Part shown: positions 42,975 to 51,889 of the stretch, one piece after another
Layout of the letters: every line of letters starts with the position of its first letter
How positions within the stretch are numbered: the first letter of the stretch is position 1
Source: an uncultured Bacteroidaceae bacterium
Lineage (GTDB): Bacteria; Bacteroidota; Bacteroidia; Bacteroidales; Bacteroidaceae
Length of the DNA: 59,940 nucleotides
Direction: 5' to 3'
Assembly (NCBI GenBank): GCA_905233465.1
Contig: CAJOEI010000010.1
Location: forward strand, 1-59,940
Program-made: the position numbers and the translations under genes
The notes under the pieces: model-generated
Databases searched by the model: none
Seen by the model: the letters and a program-made list of their open reading frames with translations, nothing else
What the model was told of the DNA's origin: nothing

Positions 42975-43000
42975 TATGAATTATGAATTGTGAATTATGC
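42973..43000. repeat. heptamer array (ATTATGA x2, ATTGTGA, ATTATGC) at the cobS start
   Basis: Four units in the 26-bp gap between cobT and cobS; the cobS ATG (42972-42974) borders it. Confidence 0.8.
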
Positions 43001-44047
43001 TTAGAAGTATTTGGTTATCTCTGCGTGGCTGAAATTGTCCATCTCGTTTAGCATGGCAACCGCCGACTGAACAATCGGGTAGGCTACTAAAGCACCCGTG
43101 CCTTCACCTAAGCGGAGACCGAGATGGAGAAGTGGATTTGCGCCCATTTCGTCGAGCATTAGACGGTGTCCACCCTCGTCGCCGCAGTGGCCATAGACGG
43201 CATAGTCAGTCACGGCTTTGTCAATCTTTGAGGCTGCCAGCATACAGGCTGTCATGATGAAGCCATCAACGAGGATAACAAGTCGCCTTTCAGCTGCCCG
43301 CAGCATACCGCCTATGGCTGCAGCCATCTCGAAGCCGACGAAATAGCGGATTGTTGCAGAGGCATCTTCGGTGCAGTTCGAAGATGTGAAACCGCTATTT
43401 TCAACAGCTTGGCGCAGGACATCCAGCTTATGCCGCACACCCTCGCTGTTGAGGCCGCTGCCACACCCTACACATTGCTCCAGAGGTATATCCTCAAACA
43501 GATGCATCAGTATGCTTGACGGCGATGTGTTCCCGATGCCCATCTCGCCGAAACAGATAATGTTACAGCCTTCATTGACGCAGGCATCCACCTGTTCCTT
43601 ACCTACTTCCAAAGCCTTCTGCCACTCAGCTTCGCTCATGGCCGGCTCGTATAGGAAGTTGCGGGTGCCGTGTGCCACCTTGCGGTCTATGATATGCGGA
43701 TAAGCCTCATGGTCGAAATCGTAATCCACCCCCACATCTACAATACGTAAGTTGAAGCCGTGTTGGCGGCAGAATACATTCACTCCGCCTCCGCCGCGAT
43801 CGTAGTTCTTCATCTGCTGCCATGTCACCTCACGCGGTGACAGCGACACTCCCTCACGCTCAATACCGTGATCTCCTCCGAAAAGGATGTGGCAGGGGTG
43901 GCTCAGTTTCGGGCTTAGCGTCTGCTGGATTAGTGCCACCTGAAGGGCGAGATTCTCCAAACGGCCCAATGACCCCTTGGGCTTGTTCAGGTTGTCAATC
44001 TTTTCCTGAATAGATGGGATTAGAGTTTTATCTGTGGGTGTTATCAT
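43001..44047 (-). CDS. cobT: nicotinate-nucleotide-dimethylbenzimidazole phosphoribosyltransferase
   Basis: Makes alpha-ribazole phosphate for the lower ligand of cobalamin. It has 348 residues. Conserved segments are LNKPKGSLGRLENLALQVA, HCHILFGGDHGIEREGVS-like, GEMGIGNTSPSSILMH and GLRLGEGTGALVAYPIVQSAVAMLNEM with the catalytic Glu. It starts two bases after the cobU stop, so it is tightly coupled. Confidence 0.96.
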   Translation of the reverse strand: MITPTDKTLIPSIQEKIDNLNKPKGSLGRLENLALQVALIQQTLSPKLSHPCHILFGGDHGIEREGVSLSPREVTWQQMKNYDRGGGGVNVFCRQHGFNLRIVDVGVDYDFDHEAYPHIIDRKVAHGTRNFLYEPAMSEAEWQKALEVGKEQVDACVNEGCNIICFGEMGIGNTSPSSILMHLFEDIPLEQCVGCGSGLNSEGVRHKLDVLRQAVENSGFTSSNCTEDASATIRYFVGFEMAAAIGGMLRAAERRLVILVDGFIMTACMLAASKIDKAVTDYAVYGHCGDEGGHRLMLDEMGANPLLHLGLRLGEGTGALVAYPIVQSAVAMLNEMDNFSHAEITKYF

Positions 44048-44048
44048 A

Positions 44049-44549
44049 TCACTTTATGGTTACGGGAATGCCGGAAATTAAGAGTGTCACTGTGTCGGCT
44101 ATGGCTGCGACTTTCTGGTTAAACGAACCGAGCTGATCGGTAAAGCGCCGTTGGCCTGCGTTGCCGCTTATTCCCCCTAGGCCTATTTCGCTGGTAACGA
44201 AGATGAAGGTAGCGTTTTGTTCGATGAAACGGTCAAATTCTTCCTCTAACCTGTCGAGAGCTGTGTTGATGTCTTCGGCAAAGAAATTGGTCAACCACAG
44301 CGTGCAGCAGTCTATCAGCACCACGCGCCCGTTCACATCGTGGCGGCTAAGGAACTTCTCTTCTTCTATGTTTGTCCATTCGGGACCGCGTCGCTCCTGA
44401 TGGATGCGAACCCGCTTGGCGAATTCTGCGTCCCAGATGTGTGCGGTGGCAATATAAACAGGTTTTTTTGCGAGCGACAGGGCGAGCCGCTCGGCATATG
44501 CGCTCTTGCCTGAGCGTTGGCCTCCAGTAATAAGAATGATTCGTCTCAC
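44049..44549 (-). CDS. cobU: adenosylcobinamide kinase / adenosylcobinamide-phosphate guanylyltransferase
   Basis: A bifunctional enzyme that forms adenosylcobinamide-GDP. It has 166 residues, with the P-loop ITGGQRSGKSAYAERLA, the guanylylated-histidine region RVRIHQERRGPEWTNIEE, DCCTLWLTNFF and the C-terminal GLGGISGNAGQRRFTDQLGSFNQKVA. Its length is slightly short but complete. Confidence 0.95.
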   Translation of the reverse strand: MRRIILITGGQRSGKSAYAERLALSLAKKPVYIATAHIWDAEFAKRVRIHQERRGPEWTNIEEEKFLSRHDVNGRVVLIDCCTLWLTNFFAEDINTALDRLEEEFDRFIEQNATFIFVTSEIGLGGISGNAGQRRFTDQLGSFNQKVAAIADTVTLLISGIPVTIK

Positions 44550-44563
44550 AAGGAAAATTATTT

Positions 44564-44611
44564 AAATCGTGAAATCGTGAAATCGTAAAATCTTTAAATC
44601 CTTAAATCTTC
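44564..44611. repeat. six octamers (AAATCGTG x2, AAATCGTA, AAATCTTT, AAATCCTT, AAATCTTC)
   Basis: A 48-bp tandem array with an 8-bp period that fills the gap between btuC and cobU. The same octamer family occurs at 56471-56502. Confidence 0.88.
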
Positions 44612-44615
44612 AAAT

Positions 44616-45629
44616 CTATTTGCGTCTTAGCAGCACCCATATTGCCACGGGTGCGCCTATGAGTGCTGTCACGGAGTTGATAGGCAATGCACCCTCAAAG
44701 CCAGGCATACGGGCTATGAGGTTGCAGATGAGAGCCAATGATGCCCCTGCCAGAATAGTAGCAGGCAGAAGCAGACGGTGGTCTTCTGTGGCGAGCAGGC
44801 CGCGTGCGATGTGCGGTACAGCCAAGCCGAGGAACATTATCGGGCCGCAGTAGGCGGTGGCTACAGCTGTCAGAATACCTGCAGAAGTGATAATCATCAT
44901 CCGGGCGCGGCGAACGTCAAGACCGAGGTTGGTGGCGTACTGTTCTCCAAGCAATAGCATATTAAGAGGCTTGGCCAGGAGCAGAGTGCATGGCAGCAGC
45001 ACAGCCATAAGCCCAACGAAGACATAGACCTGACCGCCTGTGACACGGGCAAAGGAACCGAGTCCCCAAATCACAAACTGATGAACATCCTCCTCTGATG
45101 AGAGATATTTCAGCACACCAATGATGGCTGACGCGATATATCCGATGAGAACACCCACGATAAGCAGGGTGGCGTTGCCCTCAACCCTCTGTGAGAGCCA
45201 TACGATAAGTGTCATCACGGATAGCGCACCGACAATGGCAGCCAACGTGAGGGCTGTGTTACCATATACGCCGAAGCCTGCCAACAGCGCACCGCCGAGG
45301 GCTCCGTTGGCCAAAACCATAAGAGCCACGCCGAGACTGGCCGCGCTGCTGATGCCCAGGACAGAAGGACCGGCCAAGGGGTTGTGGAACACCGTCTGCA
45401 TCTGTAAGCCAGCGGCGGCAAGGCCAGCGCCGCAGAATATTGCGGTTAGGGTCTGAGGCAATCGTGTCTGAATGACTATAGCACGACCAATCTCGCTGCC
45501 TCCGTCGCCTCCGTACAACAGACTGACTACCTCGCCAAAAGGTATCGCTACAGAGCCTACGACGAGGTTGATAATAGTTAGTAGCGGAATGCTCACAATG
45601 AGCAGGATTATTATGCTTGACTGTCGCAT
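44616..45629 (-). CDS. btuC: BtuC/FecCD-type ABC transporter permease
   Basis: An inner-membrane permease of 337 residues with about ten helices. FecCD signatures are present: RLPQTLTAIFCGAGLAAAGLQMQTVFHNPLAGPSVLGI, and GLAVPHIARGLLATEDHRLLLPATILAGASL. In this cluster vitamin B12 or a corrinoid is the likely cargo. No ATP-binding subunit is found in the window, so the ATPase must lie elsewhere. The start overlaps the end of cbiJ-cbiD by 19 bp. Confidence 0.88.
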   Translation of the reverse strand: MRQSSIIILLIVSIPLLTIINLVVGSVAIPFGEVVSLLYGGDGGSEIGRAIVIQTRLPQTLTAIFCGAGLAAAGLQMQTVFHNPLAGPSVLGISSAASLGVALMVLANGALGGALLAGFGVYGNTALTLAAIVGALSVMTLIVWLSQRVEGNATLLIVGVLIGYIASAIIGVLKYLSSEEDVHQFVIWGLGSFARVTGGQVYVFVGLMAVLLPCTLLLAKPLNMLLLGEQYATNLGLDVRRARMMIITSAGILTAVATAYCGPIMFLGLAVPHIARGLLATEDHRLLLPATILAGASLALICNLIARMPGFEGALPINSVTALIGAPVAIWVLLRRK

Positions 45630-47404
45630 ATCAGATGAATTTGCAGGTCATTATTAGGGAAAACGCTACGGCAATGCTGAAGGCACAGCTCGTGTATGCG
45701 GTCAAAGAACGCTTGTGGCATCAAATTCCACAATTCGCGAGCCATAGTTATGCTGTCGAAAATAGCTTTGGCATTTTCTACTCCAGCGCTCTGAGCTACC
45801 TCGCAAAGGAACTCCTTGTTCATTGCGACCTTGTGGGAATGGGTGTCAAGATGCCCTTCAGCCAGTTTTACGGCCTTGCCTAACATTATGCCTATGACGG
45901 CGCGGTGGAAACCGAGTTTGTGGGCTCGCTTGAGACTCTCGCCGATGAAGTTGCCGTAGTGTACAACTCGCAACGACGGCTCCATCTGCAAAAGAGCCTC
46001 TTCGCCCCGTTTGCCAGATGCAAGACCGATGGCATCGCAGCCGATGGCGCGGGCCACTTCAAGCTCCCGTCCGATACTCTCTATGAAGGCCTCATTGCTC
46101 AGAGGTGATACTATGCCAGACGTGCCAATAATGCTTATGCCGCCTACAACACCAACCTTGTGGTTAAATGTGCGTTCGGCCAGAGCCTCGCCATCAGCTA
46201 CAGAAATAGTGATGTCGATGTCTTGGCCGGTAAACGAGCGGACGGTGTCAGTCATCATTTGGCGTGGAGTATGATTGATGGCCGGTTCGCCAACCGGTAT
46301 TCCTAAGCCGGGAAGTGTAACGCGACCAACTCCTTCGCCATGCAGGAAACGAACTATGGACAGCCTTGCTTTCCCCTCTCTGCTCTCCCCTCCCTCATGG
46401 GAGGGGCTGGGGGTGGGTCTTACCCTCGCTGTAATGCGACAGCCGCGTGTCACGTCGGGGTCGTCGCTGAAGTCTTTGGTTACAGTGGCAACTCCTCCGG
46501 CTTCGGTCTCAACTGGTATCGTCAACACCTCGCCGTCTGGCAGAGCAAAATGTGCTTCTTCCGGCAACTGACCATAGAGCAGCGACTGCATAGCTGCGCT
46601 GACAGCGGCTGTGGCGCAGGCTCCTGTGGTAAGGCCCGTGCGCAGCGGGAAGAAAGCGGGAACAAGCCTTTCGATTGCGCGGCGCAAGCCGTGACGTCCT
46701 GTGACGTATGTCCAGTTGGCAGGCGTACGGGGCGGCATTACTGCATAAACCTTTATGCCGAGTGCGCGGGCAGCTTCAACTTTTGCGCTAAATCCACCGC
46801 TCTCACCGCTCATCTTCGTTATGATGGCATCGCAACCTATTTGTCGCATCAGCGTCTCTTCCTCTGCCTGCGACGGGAGAGTCAGAGCATCGTTGTAGAA
46901 GAGCAAACGGTCGGCAGGGAATCCCTCGGCCTCGGCTTTTGCTATGCTCTCTTCGCGATGAAGTATCCGGAAATAAGTGGCGTGCGTCTGCCAATATGGA
47001 CGCAAACGGGATATCGTGTTCACTCCAGAGAGGGCAAGAAGGCAACGGGGACTGTCGGCTTGCAGACGTGAGAGCGCATCTGCCCAGTCTGAGCAGGCTG
47101 TTACGCCTTCAGGTAGTTGAATAGGTGGTCGCTGAAGACGAATCACAGGCAGGGCCGAATCCGCTATAGCCTCATGTAAGCCTTCGGCAAACGGATGTGC
47201 GGCATCTATGATGGCCTCAATGCTGTTGTCTTGGCAGAAGCGTTCAATGTCGGCGGCGGTCATAGGGCCGGTGAGACGCTGCCCATTATGCAAAGGCACG
47301 TCCTGCAGTGCGCTCTTCGTTGAATAGAAGAACGGCTTGCCGGCCTGCTCGCAAACCTCGGCAGCGAGGCGGCCCTCTGTTGTGCCTCCGAATATAAGTA
47401 TCAT
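45611..47404 (-). CDS. cbiJD: CbiJ-CbiD fusion: precorrin-6A reductase and C1 methyltransferase
   Basis: The protein has 597 residues. CbiJ/CobK (about residues 1-250, MILIFGGTTEGRLAAEVCEQAGK) reduces cobalt-precorrin-6A. CbiD (about 254-597, LRTGLTTGACATAAVSAAMQSLL) methylates C1 of cobalt-precorrin-5B. These are consecutive steps, so channelling is plausible. Residues about 325-346 (RPTPSPSHEGGESREGKAR) are the in-frame translation of the GC-rich palindromic repeat at 46365-46425 and do not belong to the family. Confidence 0.92.
   Translation of the reverse strand: MILIFGGTTEGRLAAEVCEQAGKPFFYSTKSALQDVPLHNGQRLTGPMTAADIERFCQDNSIEAIIDAAHPFAEGLHEAIADSALPVIRLQRPPIQLPEGVTACSDWADALSRLQADSPRCLLALSGVNTISRLRPYWQTHATYFRILHREESIAKAEAEGFPADRLLFYNDALTLPSQAEEETLMRQIGCDAIITKMSGESGGFSAKVEAARALGIKVYAVMPPRTPANWTYVTGRHGLRRAIERLVPAFFPLRTGLTTGACATAAVSAAMQSLLYGQLPEEAHFALPDGEVLTIPVETEAGGVATVTKDFSDDPDVTRGCRITARVRPTPSPSHEGGESREGKARLSIVRFLHGEGVGRVTLPGLGIPVGEPAINHTPRQMMTDTVRSFTGQDIDITISVADGEALAERTFNHKVGVVGGISIIGTSGIVSPLSNEAFIESIGRELEVARAIGCDAIGLASGKRGEEALLQMEPSLRVVHYGNFIGESLKRAHKLGFHRAVIGIMLGKAVKLAEGHLDTHSHKVAMNKEFLCEVAQSAGVENAKAIFDSITMARELWNLMPQAFFDRIHELCLQHCRSVFPNNDLQIHLICDSQA
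46365..46425. repeat. GC-rich palindromic repeat, copy 3, inside cbiJ-cbiD
   Basis: CTCCCCTCCC-TCAT-GGGAGGGGCTG with a G-rich extension. On the minus strand it reads CCCACCCCCAGCCCCTCCC... like the other copies. Confidence 0.8.
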
Positions 47405-49185
47405 TCCTTGCCTTTGCGGAAGAGATGTGTAAAGTGAGAGTCGTATAGACGGCTGAGTCCCTCGCGATTGTCTATGGCTTCGCCTACAACTATCATGGTT
47501 GTGAGTGTGAGCTTGTTGTCGCGGATTATGGCGGCGAGGTCTTTCAGCTGCCCCCTAAATATGCGCTGTTCTTTCCAAGTCAGTTTATAGCAGGCGGCAA
47601 CAGGTGTTTCGGGCGGATAACCTCCTGCGAGCAGCTCCTCCTGCACCTGTTCAGCCAAAGAGGCCGAGAGGAAGATGCACATTGTGCTTTGGTGTGAGGC
47701 CAGGAGACGCAGTTGCTCGCGTTCGGGAGTCGGTGTGCGTCCCTCGCCACGGGTTAGAATTATTGTCTGGCAGCGTTCGGGGATAGTGAACTGACTGCGT
47801 AACTCGGCGGCAGCAGCAAGGAAACTGCTGATTCCTGGTGTTATGTGATAATCCATCCCGTGAGCATCGAAGAATGCCATCTGTTCCTGGATTGCCCCAT
47901 AAATACATGGGTCTCCGGTGTGCAGTCGTACTACTAAGAGTCCACGGTCATAGAAATCCTTCATCAATGCGAACTGCTCTTCCAGATCGAGGTCTGCGCT
48001 GCTGCGCACGATGGCTCCGGACTTGGCACAAAGGGTAAGTTCGCGCGGCACGAGACTTCCGGCATAAAGAATCAGGTCGGCCCGCTCAAGGAAACGGCGG
48101 CCGCGCACACTTATCAGGTCCGGGTCGCCAGGGCCTGCACCTACGATTTCGATGTGACCTTTTCTCTGCCTCAGATGTTGGTAGTCTATGGCGAGGGCTG
48201 CCGTGAAGTGCTCTCCCTTTACCTTTGGGATAATCAGTTTGCCGTGGTTGGAACCGAGGATGGCAGCGGCCTCACAGACACTCGACGTGCCTACGTGCTT
48301 CTTAACTGTGGGACTTGGGTTCGGTACATCCACAGCGGCCAGTTGTTCGGCGGTGAAGAATACAACCTCCTCTTCATAGTCTTCTCTAAGCACATCTATG
48401 AATTCCTCGTCCTTCTTTACGTCTATGGTGCAGTAGCGATGTGCACAAGGCAGAACGCCCTGATTGGCGAACGCTTCGTCTATTTCGTCGTAGATGCAAT
48501 CGTAGTCCTCGGGGTGATGAGACAAGCCGAAGCCTATCGTTCCGACCATCGGGACGAAATGCAGTTCTAACATCCCGTAGGGAGCGTGGCGGATAAAAGG
48601 CGATACTATTATGAGCAGCTTATATTTGCTCGGGTCAGCCTCGCTGATATCGTTGATTATGGTAACGTGGTTGGGAAGTGTCTTCTCCAGATAGTCTGTG
48701 CCTTCGTCGCGGGCTTCAAGCAGCAAGGCTGTCGGTTTACAGTTCACGAAAGCAAAGATGCAAGCGTTCATGTCATCGATGTCACTTGCCACGGGCCAGT
48801 CAAACCGCTGCTCGAAGGTGTCCAAGGCCCACAACCCGGCGTTGTCGCTTTGTGTGGTTATTATCGGTTGGGCACCGATGATATAGGCCACCGTCTGCGT
48901 CAGTTCGTTAGCCCCTCCTACATGCCCCGAAAGAACAGAAATGACGTTCAGCCCGAGACTATCCACGCAAACCACGGCTGGATCTTTGTGCTTGTCGGCT
49001 ATATATGGGGCAATAGTGCGCACACAGATTCCCATGGCTCCGATGAAAATAAAGGCATCGTAGCTCTTCCATTGCTGGCCTACGGCATCGCGGCTTATGG
49101 CCTTGGCACCAAGCTCGTGTATGAGTTGTCGGGCAATGTCGTCCGCGACTTCAGTTATCTGGACTATAGCTATTTTCTTTTGCAT
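47401..49185 (-). CDS. cbiGF: CbiG-CbiF fusion: cobalt-precorrin-5A hydrolase and C11 methyltransferase
   Basis: The protein has 594 residues. CbiG (about 1-340) opens the delta-lactone of cobalt-precorrin-5A: AFIFIGAMGICVRTIAPYI, NVISVLSGHVGGANELT. CbiF (about 345-594) is the SAM-dependent C11 methyltransferase: IEIVGAGPGDPDLISVRGRR, VRLHTGDPCIYGAIQEQ, YHITPGISSF. CbiF makes the substrate of CbiG. The stop overlaps the next start by ATGA (47401-47404). Confidence 0.93.
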   Translation of the reverse strand: MQKKIAIVQITEVADDIARQLIHELGAKAISRDAVGQQWKSYDAFIFIGAMGICVRTIAPYIADKHKDPAVVCVDSLGLNVISVLSGHVGGANELTQTVAYIIGAQPIITTQSDNAGLWALDTFEQRFDWPVASDIDDMNACIFAFVNCKPTALLLEARDEGTDYLEKTLPNHVTIINDISEADPSKYKLLIIVSPFIRHAPYGMLELHFVPMVGTIGFGLSHHPEDYDCIYDEIDEAFANQGVLPCAHRYCTIDVKKDEEFIDVLREDYEEEVVFFTAEQLAAVDVPNPSPTVKKHVGTSSVCEAAAILGSNHGKLIIPKVKGEHFTAALAIDYQHLRQRKGHIEIVGAGPGDPDLISVRGRRFLERADLILYAGSLVPRELTLCAKSGAIVRSSADLDLEEQFALMKDFYDRGLLVVRLHTGDPCIYGAIQEQMAFFDAHGMDYHITPGISSFLAAAAELRSQFTIPERCQTIILTRGEGRTPTPEREQLRLLASHQSTMCIFLSASLAEQVQEELLAGGYPPETPVAACYKLTWKEQRIFRGQLKDLAAIIRDNKLTLTTMIVVGEAIDNREGLSRLYDSHFTHLFRKGKE

Positions 49186-50366
49186 TTGAGTATTTCTATG
49201 GGGTTGTAGTCGTTAATGGTTATTCGGGTGGCTGGCTGCTGTTCGAGTCCCAGCTCCATACAAGCTTCGTTGAAGAGCTGCTTGCTTTGTGCGGTGACGC
49301 TGTTCATGACAATGCATCCATCTTCCGTCAGCACCGTCAACACCTTGGCAAGAATTTCTTTCAGACGTCCGTTGTGGCCGCCAATGAAAACGGCATCGGG
49401 GCGGGTATAGGCGCTGAGGTCGGCATCGAGGAAATCACCAATGACGGCGGTTATACCAGGCGTCCCGAAACGTCGACTGTTGGCAGCCATCAGTTCCCTG
49501 CCTTCCTCACGCACCTCGAATGCGGTAACTTGAAGATGCGGGAACTGCAGTTTCGCTTCTATGCTAACGCTGCCAGTACAAAACCCGATGTCCCACAGAG
49601 AACTGCGGTTGTGCAGGTCAAGCATGGAGAGGGAGAGGAGGCGGATGGGCATCTTGGTTATCATCCGTTCGCGGCCGTCCAGAAAACTGAAATCCTGTTC
49701 TGGAATACCGAACGGACGGGGGCGGATGTACGTGCGACGCAGGATGAGGCAGTTGGGTACGGCATATTCGCGTCCCTCGGCAAACGGCCCGATGCGCTCT
49801 TCCTCCTCGTTACCCAACAACTCGCCTATGGTTATGTCGTAGTTGTCGTAGCCGTATTCGTGCAGACGCTCGTATATGGCTTGCGGGGTCTTTGTGTGGT
49901 CGGTAAGACAGCCGATTAGAACTTCTTGGCGTATTACGGCTTCATCGAATTTATTCCACGGACGGCCTGTAAGCGACACTACACGCATGTCCTGATAAGG
50001 CAGAAGCATACGGTGGGCAAGCATCTGAAGAGAATTGAAGGACGGATAGACCACGAGACGGCAGTCTGGCCATTCGCGCTGAACGGTGGCGGCAAAACCG
50101 TAGAATAGGGGATCGCCGGAGGCGAAGATGACTATTCCTGTGTCCGTGTCAGCCAACGCCTCCTCATAACGGCGGAACACATCGGTAATGGGAACAGTAA
50201 TGTCAACCCATGAGTGTCCTTCAGGCAGACGGTCGGCCATGATCTCATGATGTCGTCGTCCGCCGGAGAAGAGCTTACCTCTGGCTATGACAGCTTCCAC
50301 CTCTGGCGGAAACCACTGGCGGCGGCTGTCATTTATGCCTATTATTATGCATGTTCCTTTATACAT
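49170..50366 (-). CDS. cbiET: CbiE-CbiT fusion (CobL-type): C5,C15 methyltransferase and C12 decarboxylase
   Basis: The protein has 398 residues. CbiE (about 1-205) is a tetrapyrrole methylase: VIFASGDPLFYGFAATVQR, VVYPSFNSLQMLAHRM, SLTGRPW. CbiT (about 215-398) is a Rossmann-type methyltransferase with SLWDIGFCTGSVSIEAKL and AVFIGGHNGRLKEIL. It converts cobalt-precorrin-6B to precorrin-8. The start is eight bases inside the cbiH-cbiC gene. Confidence 0.93.
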   Translation of the reverse strand: MYKGTCIIIGINDSRRQWFPPEVEAVIARGKLFSGGRRHHEIMADRLPEGHSWVDITVPITDVFRRYEEALADTDTGIVIFASGDPLFYGFAATVQREWPDCRLVVYPSFNSLQMLAHRMLLPYQDMRVVSLTGRPWNKFDEAVIRQEVLIGCLTDHTKTPQAIYERLHEYGYDNYDITIGELLGNEEEERIGPFAEGREYAVPNCLILRRTYIRPRPFGIPEQDFSFLDGRERMITKMPIRLLSLSMLDLHNRSSLWDIGFCTGSVSIEAKLQFPHLQVTAFEVREEGRELMAANSRRFGTPGITAVIGDFLDADLSAYTRPDAVFIGGHNGRLKEILAKVLTVLTEDGCIVMNSVTAQSKQLFNEACMELGLEQQPATRITINDYNPIEILKCKRK

Positions 50367-51837
50367 CGCGTCCGGGTCTTAGCTGTTCGGCGTCATCGTA
50401 TGTTAGGATGCTGTTCACGAGTGTGGCTGCGAGATTGCTGCCACCCTTGCGTCCTTCGATTATTATCAAGGGTATATCACGCATGGTTTTGGCGGCGTGT
50501 TTGCTCTCCTCAACATGTACAAAGCCTACGGGCGCACCTACGATACCGGCAGGTCTGCATTTCCCGTGGCGGATGAGGTCGCACAGTTCGAGCAGCGCGG
50601 TCGGGGCGTTACCGATGGCAAAGAGGGCGTCGGGGTGTTCGTCGGCAGCGAGGCGCATGGAGGCTTGGGCGCGGGTGATGCCCTGCTCCTTAGCCATAGC
50701 AACGGCTCGTTCGTCATTAATGTAACACACCACTTCTATACCTAACCTTGCCAGCGCTCCCTTGCGTATGCCGCTGGCTGCCATGGTTACGTCGGTGACG
50801 ATGGTCTTTAGGGTGCCGTCGGCCACTTTCCCATAGAGCTTGGCTGTAGCCTGTGGAGTCATCCAAAGCAGACTCTCCATGTCGAAGTCTGCGGTGGTGT
50901 GGATGGCGTGAAGCAACGGCCACAGATGCCATAATGGATAAGAGGGATTGCGCAGTTCTCCCATTATGGTCTGGAAGGAACGTAGCATTATGGCAGCCCC
51001 CACATTCTCCATTTTACATTTTACATCCGAATAGTATCCTCGTGGGGTTATGAAGCAGTTATCGCGGATATATGACTGACTGTTGCCGATGATGACAACG
51101 GTGAACATATCCACCTCCTCTGGGTCGAAGTCATTGAGTGAGGTTACGGTTACAGTCTGATCCTCGCGTCCGGCCTGACGGACATAGCCCACAGGTGTGT
51201 CGCCGCTGCGGTGTTTCAGGAAAAGCTCGCGGAGGCGGTGTAGCTGCCAGTAGCGTCCGTTGCTGCGAGGGTTATATACAGCCGTGACGAAATCGGCTGT
51301 GGCAGCTGCGATGATGCGACGCTCGATAGTAGCCCAAGGAGTCATCAGATCGCTCAGGGAAATGACACAGAAGTCATGGCCTATCGGAGCGCCGAGCAAC
51401 GAGGCTGCTTTCTGGAAGGCGCTTATGCCAGGCAGAGGAATAATCTCAATGTCCTCAGCCCCACGTTCTTTATTGACCTCTGGTCGAGCCTGCTCACGCT
51501 CGGCAGAGTTGAAGCGAGCTTCACTCTTCTCTCGCTTACTCGCAGCCTTCATCTCGAACAGCAGCGGTGACATCCCGTAGATGCCGGCGTCGCCACTGGA
51601 TATGACGCAAACGGTTTTGCCTCCTTCTGCAAGAAGAAAAGCCTGTTCAGCACGTTCTCTCTCGCGCTTCATCCCAGAGTCCACACATTCTGTACCGGGA
51701 CGCAAGTAGGATGTGATGAACTGGAAGTAGTACTTGTAACCTACTACCACGTCGCTCTCGCTGACGGCTTTAAGCACGGCCGGCGTTATGTCATCGGGTG
51801 AGCCGGGACCGATACCAGCAACATAAATCTTTCCCAT
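50359..51837 (-). CDS. cbiHC: CbiH-CbiC fusion: C17 methyltransferase and precorrin-8X methylmutase
   Basis: The protein has 492 residues. CbiH (about 1-265) contracts the ring and methylates C17: IYVAGIGPGSPDDITPAV, CVISSGDAGIYGMSPLLFEM. CbiC (about 285-492) moves the C11 methyl to C12: TIVTDVTMAASGIRK, FAIGNAPTALLEL. They act at distant steps. The linker SDVKCKMENVGAA is encoded by heptamers (51004-51024). A charged insert (about residues 98-128, REKSEARFNSAEREQARPEV) separates two conserved CbiH motifs and is not explained by the family. Confidence 0.92.
   Translation of the reverse strand: MGKIYVAGIGPGSPDDITPAVLKAVSESDVVVGYKYYFQFITSYLRPGTECVDSGMKRERERAEQAFLLAEGGKTVCVISSGDAGIYGMSPLLFEMKAASKREKSEARFNSAEREQARPEVNKERGAEDIEIIPLPGISAFQKAASLLGAPIGHDFCVISLSDLMTPWATIERRIIAAATADFVTAVYNPRSNGRYWQLHRLRELFLKHRSGDTPVGYVRQAGREDQTVTVTSLNDFDPEEVDMFTVVIIGNSQSYIRDNCFITPRGYYSDVKCKMENVGAAIMLRSFQTIMGELRNPSYPLWHLWPLLHAIHTTADFDMESLLWMTPQATAKLYGKVADGTLKTIVTDVTMAASGIRKGALARLGIEVVCYINDERAVAMAKEQGITRAQASMRLAADEHPDALFAIGNAPTALLELCDLIRHGKCRPAGIVGAPVGFVHVEESKHAAKTMRDIPLIIIEGRKGGSNLAATLVNSILTYDDAEQLRPGRDV
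51004..51024. repeat. three heptamers in frame (ATTCTCC, ATTTTAC x2) as a domain linker
   Basis: Identical in sequence to parts of 40958-40978 and 59032-59059. Translated on the minus strand as VKCKMEN. Confidence 0.88.
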
Positions 51838-51843
51838 AACACG

Positions 51844-51878
51844 ATTTTACATTCTACATTTTACATTTTACATTACAC
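51844..51878. repeat. heptamer array (ATTTTAC, ATTCTAC, ATTACAC)
   Basis: Five 7-bp units between the TonB receptor stop and the cbiH-cbiC start. Confidence 0.8.
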
Positions 51879-51889
51879 AATTGTGTAAT

